Of a DNA stretch of 64,000 nucleotides, positions 1 through 7,387 are shown piece by piece. The stretch comes from Xanthobacter sp. YC-JY1 (GTDB lineage: Bacteria > Pseudomonadota > Alphaproteobacteria > Rhizobiales > Xanthobacteraceae), in contig NZ_CP032674.1 in the NCBI RefSeq assembly GCF_021730305.1, positions 186,001 through 250,000 on the forward strand, read 5' to 3'. Position numbers and translations under genes: made by a program. The notes under the pieces were generated by a model. That model was given only the letters and a program-made list of their open reading frames with translations. It did no database searches and was not told where the DNA came from. Position 1 is the stretch's first letter. Every line of letters begins with the position of its first letter.

Positions 1-1
1 C

Positions 2-499
2 CCGGTGGACGTGCGCCTCGTCGCCGCCACCAACGCCAACCTCACGGCGCAGGTGGCGGCCGGCCGCTTCCGTCAGGACCTTTATTACCGGCTCAATGTG
101 GTGAACATCCACCTCGCCCCGCTGCGTGAGCGGCCGGAGGATGTGGCGCCGCTGGCCCACCTGTTCATCGCCGAGCTGAGCGCGCGGCTCGGGGTGCCGC
201 CCCTCGACCTCACCGAGCCGGTGCTCGCCTTCCTCACGCGCTATCCCTGGCCGGGTAACGTGCGCGAGCTGCGCAACGTGATCGAGCGCTCGCTCATCCT
301 CGGCGACTTCCCGCGCGACGTGGTGCCCGAGGACGTCGCCGAGGAAGAGGACGCGCCCGGCACCGCCCTCGACGCGGTGGAAAAGGCGCACATGCTGAAG
401 GTGCTGGCCGAAGCCGGCGGCAACCGGGCCGAGGCGGCGCGCCGCCTCAAGGTCTCGCGCAAGACGCTGGACCGCAAGCTGAAGGCCTGGAATGGCTGA
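2..499 (+). CDS. NtrC-family sigma-54-dependent response regulator, C-terminal part (5' truncated by window edge)
   Basis: This is the C-terminal ~165 residues of a sigma-54 enhancer-binding regulator; the reading frame is open to the left edge, so the start lies outside. Visible are the end of the AAA+ domain (VAATN sensor I region, the arginine-rich GRFRQDLYYRLNV segment and the WPGNVRELRNVIERS sensor II motif) and a C-terminal Fis-type helix-turn-helix (GNRAEAARRLKVSRKTLDRKL). Family knowledge: such proteins hydrolyse ATP to remodel the RpoN holoenzyme at -24/-12 promoters. The stop overlaps the downstream histidine kinase by 8 bp, so the two form a two-component pair. The receiver domain expected at the N-terminus is not visible. 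rpoN itself lies at 7.4-9.0 kb. Confidence 0.93.
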   Translation, partial: PVDVRLVAATNANLTAQVAAGRFRQDLYYRLNVVNIHLAPLRERPEDVAPLAHLFIAELSARLGVPPLDLTEPVLAFLTRYPWPGNVRELRNVIERSLILGDFPRDVVPEDVAEEEDAPGTALDAVEKAHMLKVLAEAGGNRAEAARRLKVSRKTLDRKLKAWNG

Positions 500-2576
500 G
501 GCCGCCCGCACGCCAGCCCACAAGGGTGCCGATCCGCCGCGCGGCTTCCTCACACGGCTGCGTTCGGTGCGCGTGCGGCTCCTCGCCATCGCGCTTCTGC
601 CCACGCTGATCATCCTGCCGGCGGTGCTGGCGCTGGTGGTCACTTGGTGGACGCGACAGTTCGACCGCCTCCTCATCTCCAAGGTCAACGGCGACCTCAC
701 CATCGCCCGCCAGTATCTCGACCGGCTGCGGGAGCGCTCCGACGAGACGCTGCATGCGCTAGGGGATTCGGTGGCCTTTGCCCGCGTCACCGGGGCCGGC
801 AACAGCGCGGCTCTCGCCGACTTTCTCGATGCCCGGCGCAAGGTGATGGGGCTCGATTTCCTTTATCTCATCGATGCCGACGGCCACAGCCTTGCCGCAG
901 CGCCCGCCGGGGCCGCGCGCGAGGCACGGGAGATGTGGTCAGTGGAGCGTCGCGCGCTCGCCGGCACCGCTTCCACCGAGATAGACATCTTCGGCCCGCA
1001 GGAGCTGGAACGGCTCTCGCCGCAACTGGCGGAGCGCGCCCATATCGCCCTCGTGCCCACCCCCGGCGCCGTTCCGACCAGCCGGGAGGCGGAGGACAGG
1101 GGCATGGTGGTGCAGTCCGGCACGCCGGTGGAGATGCCGGGCGGCGGGCGTGCGGCGCTGGTGGGCGGCGTGCTGCTGAACCAGAACCTCGACTTCATCG
1201 ACACCATCAACGATCTCGTCTACCGCCCCGGCAGCCTGCCGGAGGGCTCGGCCGGCACCGCCACCCTGTTCGTGGACGACGTGCGCGTCTCCACCAATGT
1301 CCGCCTGTTCGAGGGAAGGCGGGCGCTGGGCACCCGCGTGTCGCAGGAGGTGCGCAACGCGGTGCTCGGCGAGGGCCGGGTGTGGCTCGACCGGGCCTTC
1401 GTGGTGAGCGACTGGTACATTTCCGCCTACGAGCCGGTGGTGGACAGCCACGGCAAGCGCATCGGCATGCTCTATGTGGGCTTTCTGGAAGCGCCGTTCC
1501 TCGCGCTCAAGCGGGCGAGCCTTGCCGCCGTGGCGGTGGGCTTCCTGCTGGTGGCGATGGTCGCGATCCCCGTTCTGTTGCGCTGGGCGGCGGCCATCTT
1601 CCGGCCGCTGGAGGCGATGAACGCCACCATCTCCGCAGTGGAGGGCGGCACCCTCTCCGCCCGCACCGGCGTCGCCGCCACCTCCGACGAGATCGGCCGT
1701 GTCGCCCATCATCTCGACGACATGCTGGACCTCCTGCAGGAGCGCGACGCGGAGCTGCGGCGGTGGACCGAAGAACTGGACCGCCGCGTCGCCGCGCGCA
1801 CCCGTGAGCTGGAGGATGCCAATGCCGAGCTGGCGGCCACCCAGCGCCAGCTCGTCATGTCCGAGAAGCTTGCCGCCATCGGCGAGATTACCGCCGGCGT
1901 CGCCCACGAGATCAACAATCCGGTGGCGGTCATCCAGGGCAATCTGGATGTGGCGCGCGATGTGCTGGGGTCGGCGGCGGGGCCGGTGAAGACCGAGTTC
2001 AACCTCATCGACCAGCAGGTCCACCGCATCAACGTGATCGTCTCGAAGCTCCTGCAGTTTGCGCGGCCCGCCGAGTTCGCCGGTCATCTCGATCCGGTGG
2101 CGCCGGGCGAGGTGGTGGGCGATGCCCTGCTGCTGGTGCAGCATCTGCTCTCGCGCAGCGAGATCCAGGTGGCCCGCACCGATGCCGCAACCCGCCTGGT
2201 GATGATGAACCGGGTGGAGTTGCAGCAGGTGCTCATCAATCTGATGGTCAACGCCGTCCACGCCATGCCCGGGGGCGGCACCCTCACCGTCACCACGCGG
2301 GACGAGACGCGCGGGCGGCAGACGGGCGTCGGCATCGAGGTGGCGGACACCGGGACTGGAATCCCCGAGGAGCGGATCGGCCGCGTCTTCGATCCCTTCT
2401 TCACCACCAAGCCGCAGGGCGGCACCGGCCTCGGCCTCTCCATCAGCTACACGCTCATCGAGCGCGCGGGCGGGACGATGGCGGTGGAGAGCCCGCCGGG
2501 ATCGGGCGCCGTCTTCTCCATCTGGCTGCCGGAGACCGGGAGCGAGGCGGAGGAGGGCGCTCCACATTCCGCCTGA
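492..2576 (+). CDS. Membrane-bound sensor histidine kinase (partner of the NtrC-family regulator)
   Basis: A 694-residue sensor kinase overlapping the upstream regulator gene. It has a first membrane segment at about 29-53, a large periplasmic sensor of about 290 residues (size and layout fit a double-Cache-like domain), a second membrane segment at about 345-370, a HAMP linker to about 420, a coiled coil, then the kinase core: H-box AGVAHEINNP with phospho-acceptor His472, N-box around 583-592, G1 DTGTGIP near 619, DPFFTTK near 634 and G2 GTGLGLS near 644. The arrangement resembles DctB/NtrY-like kinases that feed NtrC-type regulators. The ligand cannot be deduced. A sigma-54-linked role in uptake or metabolism is an inference. 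Confidence 0.93.
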   Translation: MAEAARTPAHKGADPPRGFLTRLRSVRVRLLAIALLPTLIILPAVLALVVTWWTRQFDRLLISKVNGDLTIARQYLDRLRERSDETLHALGDSVAFARVTGAGNSAALADFLDARRKVMGLDFLYLIDADGHSLAAAPAGAAREAREMWSVERRALAGTASTEIDIFGPQELERLSPQLAERAHIALVPTPGAVPTSREAEDRGMVVQSGTPVEMPGGGRAALVGGVLLNQNLDFIDTINDLVYRPGSLPEGSAGTATLFVDDVRVSTNVRLFEGRRALGTRVSQEVRNAVLGEGRVWLDRAFVVSDWYISAYEPVVDSHGKRIGMLYVGFLEAPFLALKRASLAAVAVGFLLVAMVAIPVLLRWAAAIFRPLEAMNATISAVEGGTLSARTGVAATSDEIGRVAHHLDDMLDLLQERDAELRRWTEELDRRVAARTRELEDANAELAATQRQLVMSEKLAAIGEITAGVAHEINNPVAVIQGNLDVARDVLGSAAGPVKTEFNLIDQQVHRINVIVSKLLQFARPAEFAGHLDPVAPGEVVGDALLLVQHLLSRSEIQVARTDAATRLVMMNRVELQQVLINLMVNAVHAMPGGGTLTVTTRDETRGRQTGVGIEVADTGTGIPEERIGRVFDPFFTTKPQGGTGLGLSISYTLIERAGGTMAVESPPGSGAVFSIWLPETGSEAEEGAPHSA

Positions 2577-2640
2577 ATTTCAGGCGAGCCCAACAAATGA
2601 GCGGTTCGGGAGCGCGGCGGGCCTTGCGCGGGCGGGAGAG

Positions 2641-2658
2641 CGTTCGTACCGTTCGTAT
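2641..2658. repeat. 9-bp tandem direct repeat upstream of the small-ORF/globin pair
   Basis: CGTTCGTAC is followed immediately by CGTTCGTAT, 47 nt before the start codon at 2706. Its position between the kinase stop and the next operon would suit an operator or activator site, but no known binding motif was recognised. Confidence 0.35.
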
Positions 2659-2705
2659 ACAAGAGGCGGTCCGGCACCGGCTCCCGTCAGGACGGGGGAA
2701 GCTTC

Positions 2706-2891
2706 ATGAAGTGGGACAAGGGCAACACGCCCATCATGCCGCGCATCGTGCCCGGCACCATGATCCGCATCCTGCCGCCGTGGCAGAAGACCGGGCAGAA
2801 GCGCGCCAACCCCTTGCGCAGCCCCGCTTTGCGCGTGATCGAGACTGAGCGGCCCGAGGCCGCGCCGGTTGCGCCGGAGAAGAAGCCATGA
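2706..2891 (+). CDS. Small conserved-looking hypothetical protein (61 aa), coupled to the truncated haemoglobin
   Basis: This 61-residue basic, proline-rich protein starts at an ATG preceded by a GGGGAA ribosome-binding site. It has no signal peptide or membrane segment and no domain I recognise; the centre carries the stretch IVPGTMIRILPPWQKTGQK. Its stop overlaps the ATG of the globin gene by four bases (ATGA), so the two are almost certainly translated together. Coupling suggests a partner or accessory role for the haemoglobin, but that is inference only. A 9-bp tandem repeat lies just upstream. Confidence 0.6.
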   Translation: MKWDKGNTPIMPRIVPGTMIRILPPWQKTGQKRANPLRSPALRVIETERPEAAPVAPEKKP

Positions 2892-3694
2892 AAGCGGATA
2901 CGGAGCGCGCGGCCACCGACTTCGCCGGCTACGCCTTCACCCCCGCCGAGACCGCGCCCGCCCGCCCCGGCCTCTTCATCCTCACCCGCGCCGTCGCCGG
3001 CCGGCCCTTGCCGCTCTATGTGGGCGAGGGGGAGGACATGGCCGCCGCGCTCGCGGCCTTCCAGGCGGCGAACCCCAAGGAGGCGGGCGTGGCGGACGGC
3101 CTGTTCGTGCTCGACCGCCCCATGGCGCGGGTGCGCTTGCACACGCTGCGCGACATCGTCTCCCGCTTCGATCCGCCATTGAACGCGGAGCACCGCAAAG
3201 CCCCCGCCGCGCCGGAACTCGCGGCCTTGGTGGAGGATCGCGGCGCGGGGCTGGGCGGGCTCAACGAGCAGCCGGGGGCGGCGCTCTCCGTCACCGAGGA
3301 CGATCTGAAGCGGCTGGTGGAAAGCTTCTATGGCCGTGCTGCCGCCGACCCGCTGCTCGGCCCCGTCTTCGCCCGCGCCATTCCCGATTGGGCGGGCCAC
3401 TACCAGATCGTGCAGAACTTCTGGTCGCGCACCTTGCTCGGCACGGCGCGCTATTCGGGCATGCCGTTCGCCGCGCACATCCCGCTCCAGCTGAAGCCGG
3501 AGCACTTCACCCGCTGGGTGGCGCTGTTCAAGGAGACGGCGGGGGAGGTGCTGGAGCCTGTGGCGGCGGCGCGGGCCATCGCCAAGGTGGAGCACATGAG
3601 CACCTGCTTCCAGGCCGGGCTCTTCCCGCCCGACCTCGGTGCGGGCCACGCCCACAGGGCGCACCCGCAACCGGCGCATCCGCACGCGGGGTGA
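2888..3694 (+). CDS. Group III truncated haemoglobin with an N-terminal GIY-YIG-like domain
   Basis: A 268-residue protein. The C-terminal ~120 residues (about 133-250) are a group III truncated haemoglobin: SFYGRAAADPLLGPVF (B-helix with Tyr148), HYQIVQNFWS (Trp179), and LKPEHFTRWVALF, whose His206 is the expected proximal haem ligand. Group III globins are usually about 130-150 aa, so the first ~125 residues are extra. They read as a degenerate GIY-YIG-type fold: a GLFILTR strand, then LPLYVGEGEDM, and near the end SRFDPPLN, matching the family's P-x-x-N end. The catalytic Arg and Glu positions are not kept, so nuclease activity is unlikely. The His/Pro-rich tail is unusual. The gene overlaps the small upstream ORF and converges on rppH with 4 bp between. 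Oxygen or NO chemistry is likely but not shown. Confidence 0.85.
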   Translation: MKADTERAATDFAGYAFTPAETAPARPGLFILTRAVAGRPLPLYVGEGEDMAAALAAFQAANPKEAGVADGLFVLDRPMARVRLHTLRDIVSRFDPPLNAEHRKAPAAPELAALVEDRGAGLGGLNEQPGAALSVTEDDLKRLVESFYGRAAADPLLGPVFARAIPDWAGHYQIVQNFWSRTLLGTARYSGMPFAAHIPLQLKPEHFTRWVALFKETAGEVLEPVAAARAIAKVEHMSTCFQAGLFPPDLGAGHAHRAHPQPAHPHAG

Positions 3695-3698
3695 GCGT

Positions 3699-4232
3699 TC
3701 AGCCCTGCGCGAAGCGGCGGAACTGCTTCACGACTTCCACATAGACGTCGCGCTTGAAGGGGATGATGAGGTCGACGACCGCGTCGAGATCCTCCCACCG
3801 CCAGTCCATGAATTCCGGCTTGTGCTGACCGCCGCCGGGCCGAAGGATGTTGATCTCGCCGTCGGCACCGGTGAAGCGCAGGGCATACCATTTTTGCGTC
3901 TGGCCCCGGTAGCGGCCCTTCCAGGCCTCGCCGGCGATGCGGCCGGGCAGGTCATAGGAGAGCCACTGCTCCACCTCGCCGAGCTTGGTCACGGAGCGGA
4001 TCGAGGTTTCCTCGTAAAGCTCGCGCAGGGCGGCCGCATACGGCTCCTCGCCCTTGTCGATGCCGCCCTGGGGCATCTGCCAGGAATGGGTGGCGTCCAC
4101 ATGCTCCGGCCCGCCGAGGCGGCGGCCCACGAACACCTTGCCGGCGGCGTTGAACACGCACAGGCCCACACAGGGGCGGTAGGGCGCATCCTCGTGCTTC
4201 TCGTGCTTGCCCTCGTGGTGCTTCTTGGACAT
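3699..4232 (-). CDS. rppH: RNA pyrophosphohydrolase (Nudix)
   Basis: A 177-residue Nudix hydrolase of the RppH type, which removes pyrophosphate from 5'-triphosphate RNA ends and so starts mRNA decay. The Nudix box [17 protein letters not shown], continuing into YEETSI, carries the metal-binding REx2EE glutamates; the usual glycine near the end is Ser. The [12 protein letters not shown] opening, WQMPQGGI and WYALRFTG motifs are typical of alphaproteobacterial RppH. I place the start at the ATG coding [15 protein letters not shown] (4230-4232), with AGGG upstream; a longer open frame to 4334 codes unlikely sequence. The His/Lys/Glu-rich first 14 residues are an unusual addition. Confidence 0.9.
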   Translation of the reverse strand: MSKKHHEGKHEKHEDAPYRPCVGLCVFNAAGKVFVGRRLGGPEHVDATHSWQMPQGGIDKGEEPYAAALRELYEETSIRSVTKLGEVEQWLSYDLPGRIAGEAWKGRYRGQTQKWYALRFTGADGEINILRPGGGQHKPEFMDWRWEDLDAVVDLIIPFKRDVYVEVVKQFRRFAQG

Positions 4233-4338
4233 GGCGGCAGCCCTGATGAGATGACGTGCCCCCTGATGGCGCGCCCCGCCGCGCCGCGCAAGATGCGGCG
4301 GGCGCAAGTTGGAAACAGGCGGCGCTCCGGACACCCCG

Positions 4339-4968
4339 TCAGTGGGCTGCGCGGTGCTGCGGAAGGGCGGTGGAGCCCCACGCGCGGATCGAGGCCCAGG
4401 TGCGCCGCTCCAGCTGGAACTGGTCCACCGGCACGGACGCGCGCAGCGCCTTCACCCGGCACAGGCCGACGCCCGACCACTGGAAGCCGCACTTCTCCAG
4501 CACCCGGCGCGAGGCCGGATTGACCACGCGGGCGGAGCCGAGGAGGAGCGACACGTCGGTCTCGGAGAAGGCGTAGTCGATGACGGCGCGCACGGCCTCG
4601 GTGGCGATGCCGCGACCCCAGAACTGTTCGCCGATCCAGTAGCCGATCTCGGGCGCGGGCTCGGGGGGGCGGCGGCCGTAGCTGACCATGCCGGCAAAGG
4701 TCCTGTGCCCCTCGCCCTTGAGGAAGACGGCGAAGGTGGCGGCATCGGGCACGGCGGCCAGCGTCTCGACGAAGGCGTGGGCGTCGGAGGGCTTGTAGGG
4801 GAACGGCAGGTTCGCGGTCATCTCCGCGATCCGGCGGTTGTTGGCGAGCTCCGCGACGGCAGCGACGTCCTCGATATGCGGCGCGCGGAGCACGAGCCGC
4901 TCGGTTTCGAGGACGGGGATACAGCTCTCCGCGAGCGGCACTCCGGACTGGGATTCGCACAGGGTCAT
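4339..4968 (-). CDS. GNAT-family N-acetyltransferase (RimJ/RimL-like)
   Basis: This 209-residue single-domain acetyltransferase has the acetyl-CoA-binding motif [19 protein letters not shown] near the middle, preceded by the typical [10 protein letters not shown] strand, and the opening [15 protein letters not shown] of the RimJ/RimL-like GNAT subgroup. [14 protein letters not shown] near the end is also characteristic. The start chosen at 4966-4968 has a strong GAGGAG site; the upstream extension to 5076 would run through a terminator and is rejected. The substrate (a ribosomal protein, other protein N-terminus, or small molecule) cannot be told. It lies between rpmA and rppH on the same strand, separated from rpmA by a terminator. 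Confidence 0.85.
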   Translation of the reverse strand: MTLCESQSGVPLAESCIPVLETERLVLRAPHIEDVAAVAELANNRRIAEMTANLPFPYKPSDAHAFVETLAAVPDAATFAVFLKGEGHRTFAGMVSYGRRPPEPAPEIGYWIGEQFWGRGIATEAVRAVIDYAFSETDVSLLLGSARVVNPASRRVLEKCGFQWSGVGLCRVKALRASVPVDQFQLERRTWASIRAWGSTALPQHRAAH

Positions 4969-4986
4969 GGCGGGCTCCTCAAGGCA

Positions 4987-5039
4987 CAGACAAACGAAAA
5001 CCGGGGAGAGGGTTGTCCCGTCTCCCCGGTTCGTGTCTG
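4987..5039 (-). terminator. Rho-independent terminator downstream of rplU-rpmA
   Basis: An 11-bp perfect stem AACCGGGGAGA/TCTCCCCGGTT (4999-5009 and 5021-5031) encloses an 11-nt loop, with further imperfect pairing outward to 4987/5039. Read on the minus strand the stem is followed by GGTTTTCGTTTGT, a T-rich tract, so it should end the rplU-rpmA transcript before the acetyltransferase gene. Confidence 0.85.
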
Positions 5040-5115
5040 AGCGTTGAGAGGCCTGCTCAGGCGCCCACCGGATCAACGAGACCGGCGGGATCCTGCATTT
5101 ATCAGGTCTCGCCGT

Positions 5116-5388
5116 TTATTCGGCCGCCTCGGCGGCGGCAGGAACGACCGATACGTAGGTGCGGTCGTTGGCTTTGGTGCGGAAGGCCACTTTGCCTTCG
5201 ACGAGCGCGAAGAGGGTATGGTCCTTGCCCATGCCCACGTTGGTGCCCGGATGCCATTTGGTGCCTCGCTGGCGCACGATGATGTTGCCCGCGATGACGT
5301 CCTGGCCGCCGAAGCGCTTCACGCCAAGTCGGCGACCGTCGGAATCGCGACCGTTACGGGACGAGCCGCCTGCCTTTTTATGAGCCAT
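5116..5388 (-). CDS. rpmA: 50S ribosomal protein L27
   Basis: A 90-residue L27 with the hallmark N-terminus [16 protein letters not shown], then [21 protein letters not shown] and [13 protein letters not shown]27 sits near the peptidyl transferase centre. It is the second gene of the usual rplU-rpmA pair, 21 bp after rplU. The C-terminal alanine/glutamate tail is typical of alphaproteobacteria. A strong terminator follows. Confidence 0.98.
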   Translation of the reverse strand: MAHKKAGGSSRNGRDSDGRRLGVKRFGGQDVIAGNIIVRQRGTKWHPGTNVGMGKDHTLFALVEGKVAFRTKANDRTYVSVVPAAAEAAE

Positions 5389-5409
5389 TGTTGCTCTCCT
5401 CGTTCTCGA

Positions 5410-5757
5410 TCAGGCGCCGGTGCCGGCGGCATCAGCCTTGACGGTCTCGCCCAGGCCGGAAATCTCGGTGATACGCACGACGGTGAGGTCGGCGCGGAAG
5501 CCACGCTTGCGGCGGGAATTCTGCCGGCGGCGCTTCTTGAAGGCGATGACCTTGTCGCCGCGGGTGTGCTCGATCACTTCGCCGGTGACGGTGGCGCCAT
5601 CCACGTGGGGCGCGCCGATGGCGACGGAGGAGCCGCCCAGCATCAGGACCGGGAAAGTGAAGATGGAGCCAACCTCGGCTTCGAGGTGGTCGATGGTGAT
5701 CTCGTCGGCGGCGGCAACGCGATACTGCTTGCCGTTTGCCTTGATGACCGCGAACAT
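5410..5757 (-). CDS. rplU: 50S ribosomal protein L21
   Basis: A 115-residue L21: MFAVIKANGKQYRVAA at the N-terminus, the KKRRRQNSRRKRGFR basic motif near residue 75-89 and a VVRITEI strand. The C-terminus carries a short Ala/Gly-rich extension, common in alphaproteobacteria. It is the first gene of the rplU-rpmA operon, with a good sigma-70-type promoter about 100 bp upstream. It is a component of the large ribosomal subunit that binds 23S rRNA. Confidence 0.98.
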   Translation of the reverse strand: MFAVIKANGKQYRVAAADEITIDHLEAEVGSIFTFPVLMLGGSSVAIGAPHVDGATVTGEVIEHTRGDKVIAFKKRRRQNSRRKRGFRADLTVVRITEISGLGETVKADAAGTGA

Positions 5758-5853
5758 TCTTGTCTCGCTTTCGTGTTCCGCCGCGCCTCAAGGGCGGGCT
5801 TCTTTCGGTCGGGTTTTTCGGGATGCGAGCCCATTGGCCCACGCGAAGGTGGT

Positions 5854-5882
5854 CCGATATACGCCGTGGCCCGAAAAGTCAA
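5854..5882 (-). promoter_or_regulatory. Predicted housekeeping promoter for rplU-rpmA
   Basis: On the minus strand a -35 TTGACT (5877-5882) is followed after 17 nt by TATCGG (5854-5859), with an overlapping TATATC alternative. The AT-rich core stands out in this GC-rich DNA and is about 100 bp before rplU. Apart from this, the 5758-5997 interval holds no gene that I can support. Confidence 0.6.
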
Positions 5883-5997
5883 CGCCGCTGGCCTTTATTG
5901 GAGCGGCGAAAGCCCGGCGGCGCGGCCACCGGTTCCCTCTCGACAAAGGGAGCCACGGAACGGCGCACATGCCGCTCATGCGCCGCCTTTGCAAGCC

Positions 5998-7248
5998 TCA
6001 AGTGCAGGCCGCGGCGGATCGCTTCAGGGCTTCGGCATCCACGGGCAGCAGCACGGCCTCGGCCCGGTGCAGCACGTCGGCGAGGCGCGCGCGGGCGGCG
6101 GCGGCGAGGCGAGGCTCATCCATCTCGGCCAGCGATCTCAGGGCCGCCACGAGCCGGAGCCCCACCTCCACCTGCCCGGCGCCGTCGCGGGCGATGGGCC
6201 GAAAGGCGTCCTCCAGCATGTCGTCCATCGACAGGGCGGGAATGGTCACGTTCGTCACCGCATCCTGGACGGGCAGGTTGAGATCCGCGCGCCAGCCCCA
6301 CAGGAGGCGGGTCAGGGTGCCGCTGACGTCGATGGCGGTGCCGGGGTCGTTGACCCCCGGCGACAGCGCCTTCGATGCGATCTCCGCAAGCACCACCATG
6401 CCGAAGCGCGGGTCCTGCTCGAAGCTGCGGATGTCGCCGATGGTGATGGCCCGACGCAGGGCTTCCGCCAGCACGTCGTCGGGTGACACATCGAAGATGG
6501 CGAGGGGGCGGACCGGATCCATGAAGGCGCCCGGCCGCACGGCCAGATGGCACGTCACGCCCTCCGGCAGGGCCGCCGAGAGCTGCCCCACATCCATGTG
6601 CTGGACGTAGCCGATGGCGCTCGCGAAGACCGGATAGCCGGCCGGCGCCGGGCCGTCGCGGACGGTTGCGCCGAGGCCGGGCCGGCGCGCGAAATCCTTC
6701 AGCGCGGATGCGGTGGCTTCTTCGGTCCGGTCGATGATCTCGCCCATGCGCCCCAGGCGTGAGACCCGGTCGATCCAGCGCAGGAGCGTCCCGACGACGA
6801 CGGCGATGAGGACCACCGTCGCGGCGAACAGCAGCAGCCGGCCGGCGTCTGAATAGACACCGCCCACGCTCCCCACCAGCGCCACGATGGAGAACAGGAA
6901 GGCGCCCACGAAGACGCTCAGCGTGCGCTGCAGGCCGGCATCCTCGATGAGGAGGCTGGTGGCGCGCGGCGTCGCGGCCTGTGCGGCCGCCGCGAGGACC
7001 GAGACGATGGCCGACAGGCTGAACGTGACCACCGCCAGCATGCTCGACGCCATCACCGTGAGCACCGGTTCCAGGCTGTCGGAGGCGAAGGTGAGGTAAT
7101 CGGGCAGCGCATATCCCGAAGGCAGGGCTGCGGCGGCCAGCACCACGGCCACGGCCGTGAGGCTGTAGGCGCTGGGCCAGAACCACAGCCGGTGGGCGAG
7201 GCGCTTGAGCTGGAAGCGCACGCGCTCGCTCAGGATCGGGGGGACCAT
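5998..7248 (-). CDS. DUF2254 family integral membrane protein
   Basis: A 416-residue protein with four predicted membrane segments in the first ~165 residues and a soluble C-terminal half. The family hallmark KALSPGVNDPGTAID lies near residue 295-310, and the preceding FGMVVLAEIA and GDIRSFEQDPRFG segments also fit DUF2254. The function of this family is unknown. The start has a GGAGC site. It lies directly downstream of rpoN on the same strand but 139 bp away, in the place where many alphaproteobacteria carry hpf and ptsN. Confidence 0.85.
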   Translation of the reverse strand: MVPPILSERVRFQLKRLAHRLWFWPSAYSLTAVAVVLAAAALPSGYALPDYLTFASDSLEPVLTVMASSMLAVVTFSLSAIVSVLAAAAQAATPRATSLLIEDAGLQRTLSVFVGAFLFSIVALVGSVGGVYSDAGRLLLFAATVVLIAVVVGTLLRWIDRVSRLGRMGEIIDRTEEATASALKDFARRPGLGATVRDGPAPAGYPVFASAIGYVQHMDVGQLSAALPEGVTCHLAVRPGAFMDPVRPLAIFDVSPDDVLAEALRRAITIGDIRSFEQDPRFGMVVLAEIASKALSPGVNDPGTAIDVSGTLTRLLWGWRADLNLPVQDAVTNVTIPALSMDDMLEDAFRPIARDGAGQVEVGLRLVAALRSLAEMDEPRLAAAARARLADVLHRAEAVLLPVDAEALKRSAAACT

Positions 7249-7354
7249 GCAAGCTCCGGGCTGTTGCCTCCGCGCGGGCTGGTCGCGCCGACGGCACGCC
7301 CCGCTTCTCGTCAGGAAGGGGAAGCTTGGCTGGAGGTCTTCGGTTGCATGAGGT

Positions 7355-7374
7355 CGATCACGAGGCCGTGATCG
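7355..7374 (-). repeat. Perfect 8-bp inverted repeat just after rpoN
   Basis: CGATCACG-AGGC-CGTGATCG is a perfect 8-bp stem with a 4-nt loop, 13 bp beyond the rpoN stop. It is not followed by a T-tract on the minus strand, so it could be a weak terminator, an mRNA 3'-end stabiliser or a protein site. Confidence 0.5.
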
Positions 7375-7387
7375 CGCCGGGAGGCGC

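Noticed and set aside
644-1807. Long plus-strand open frame inside the histidine kinase gene
   Set aside because: Arg/Pro/Gly-rich composition with no domain, in a different frame of a clear kinase; an effect of high GC content. Many other long frames in the window are of this kind.
4969-5076. N-terminal extension of the acetyltransferase
   Set aside because: It would be translated through a strong terminator hairpin, while the internal ATG has GAGGAG.
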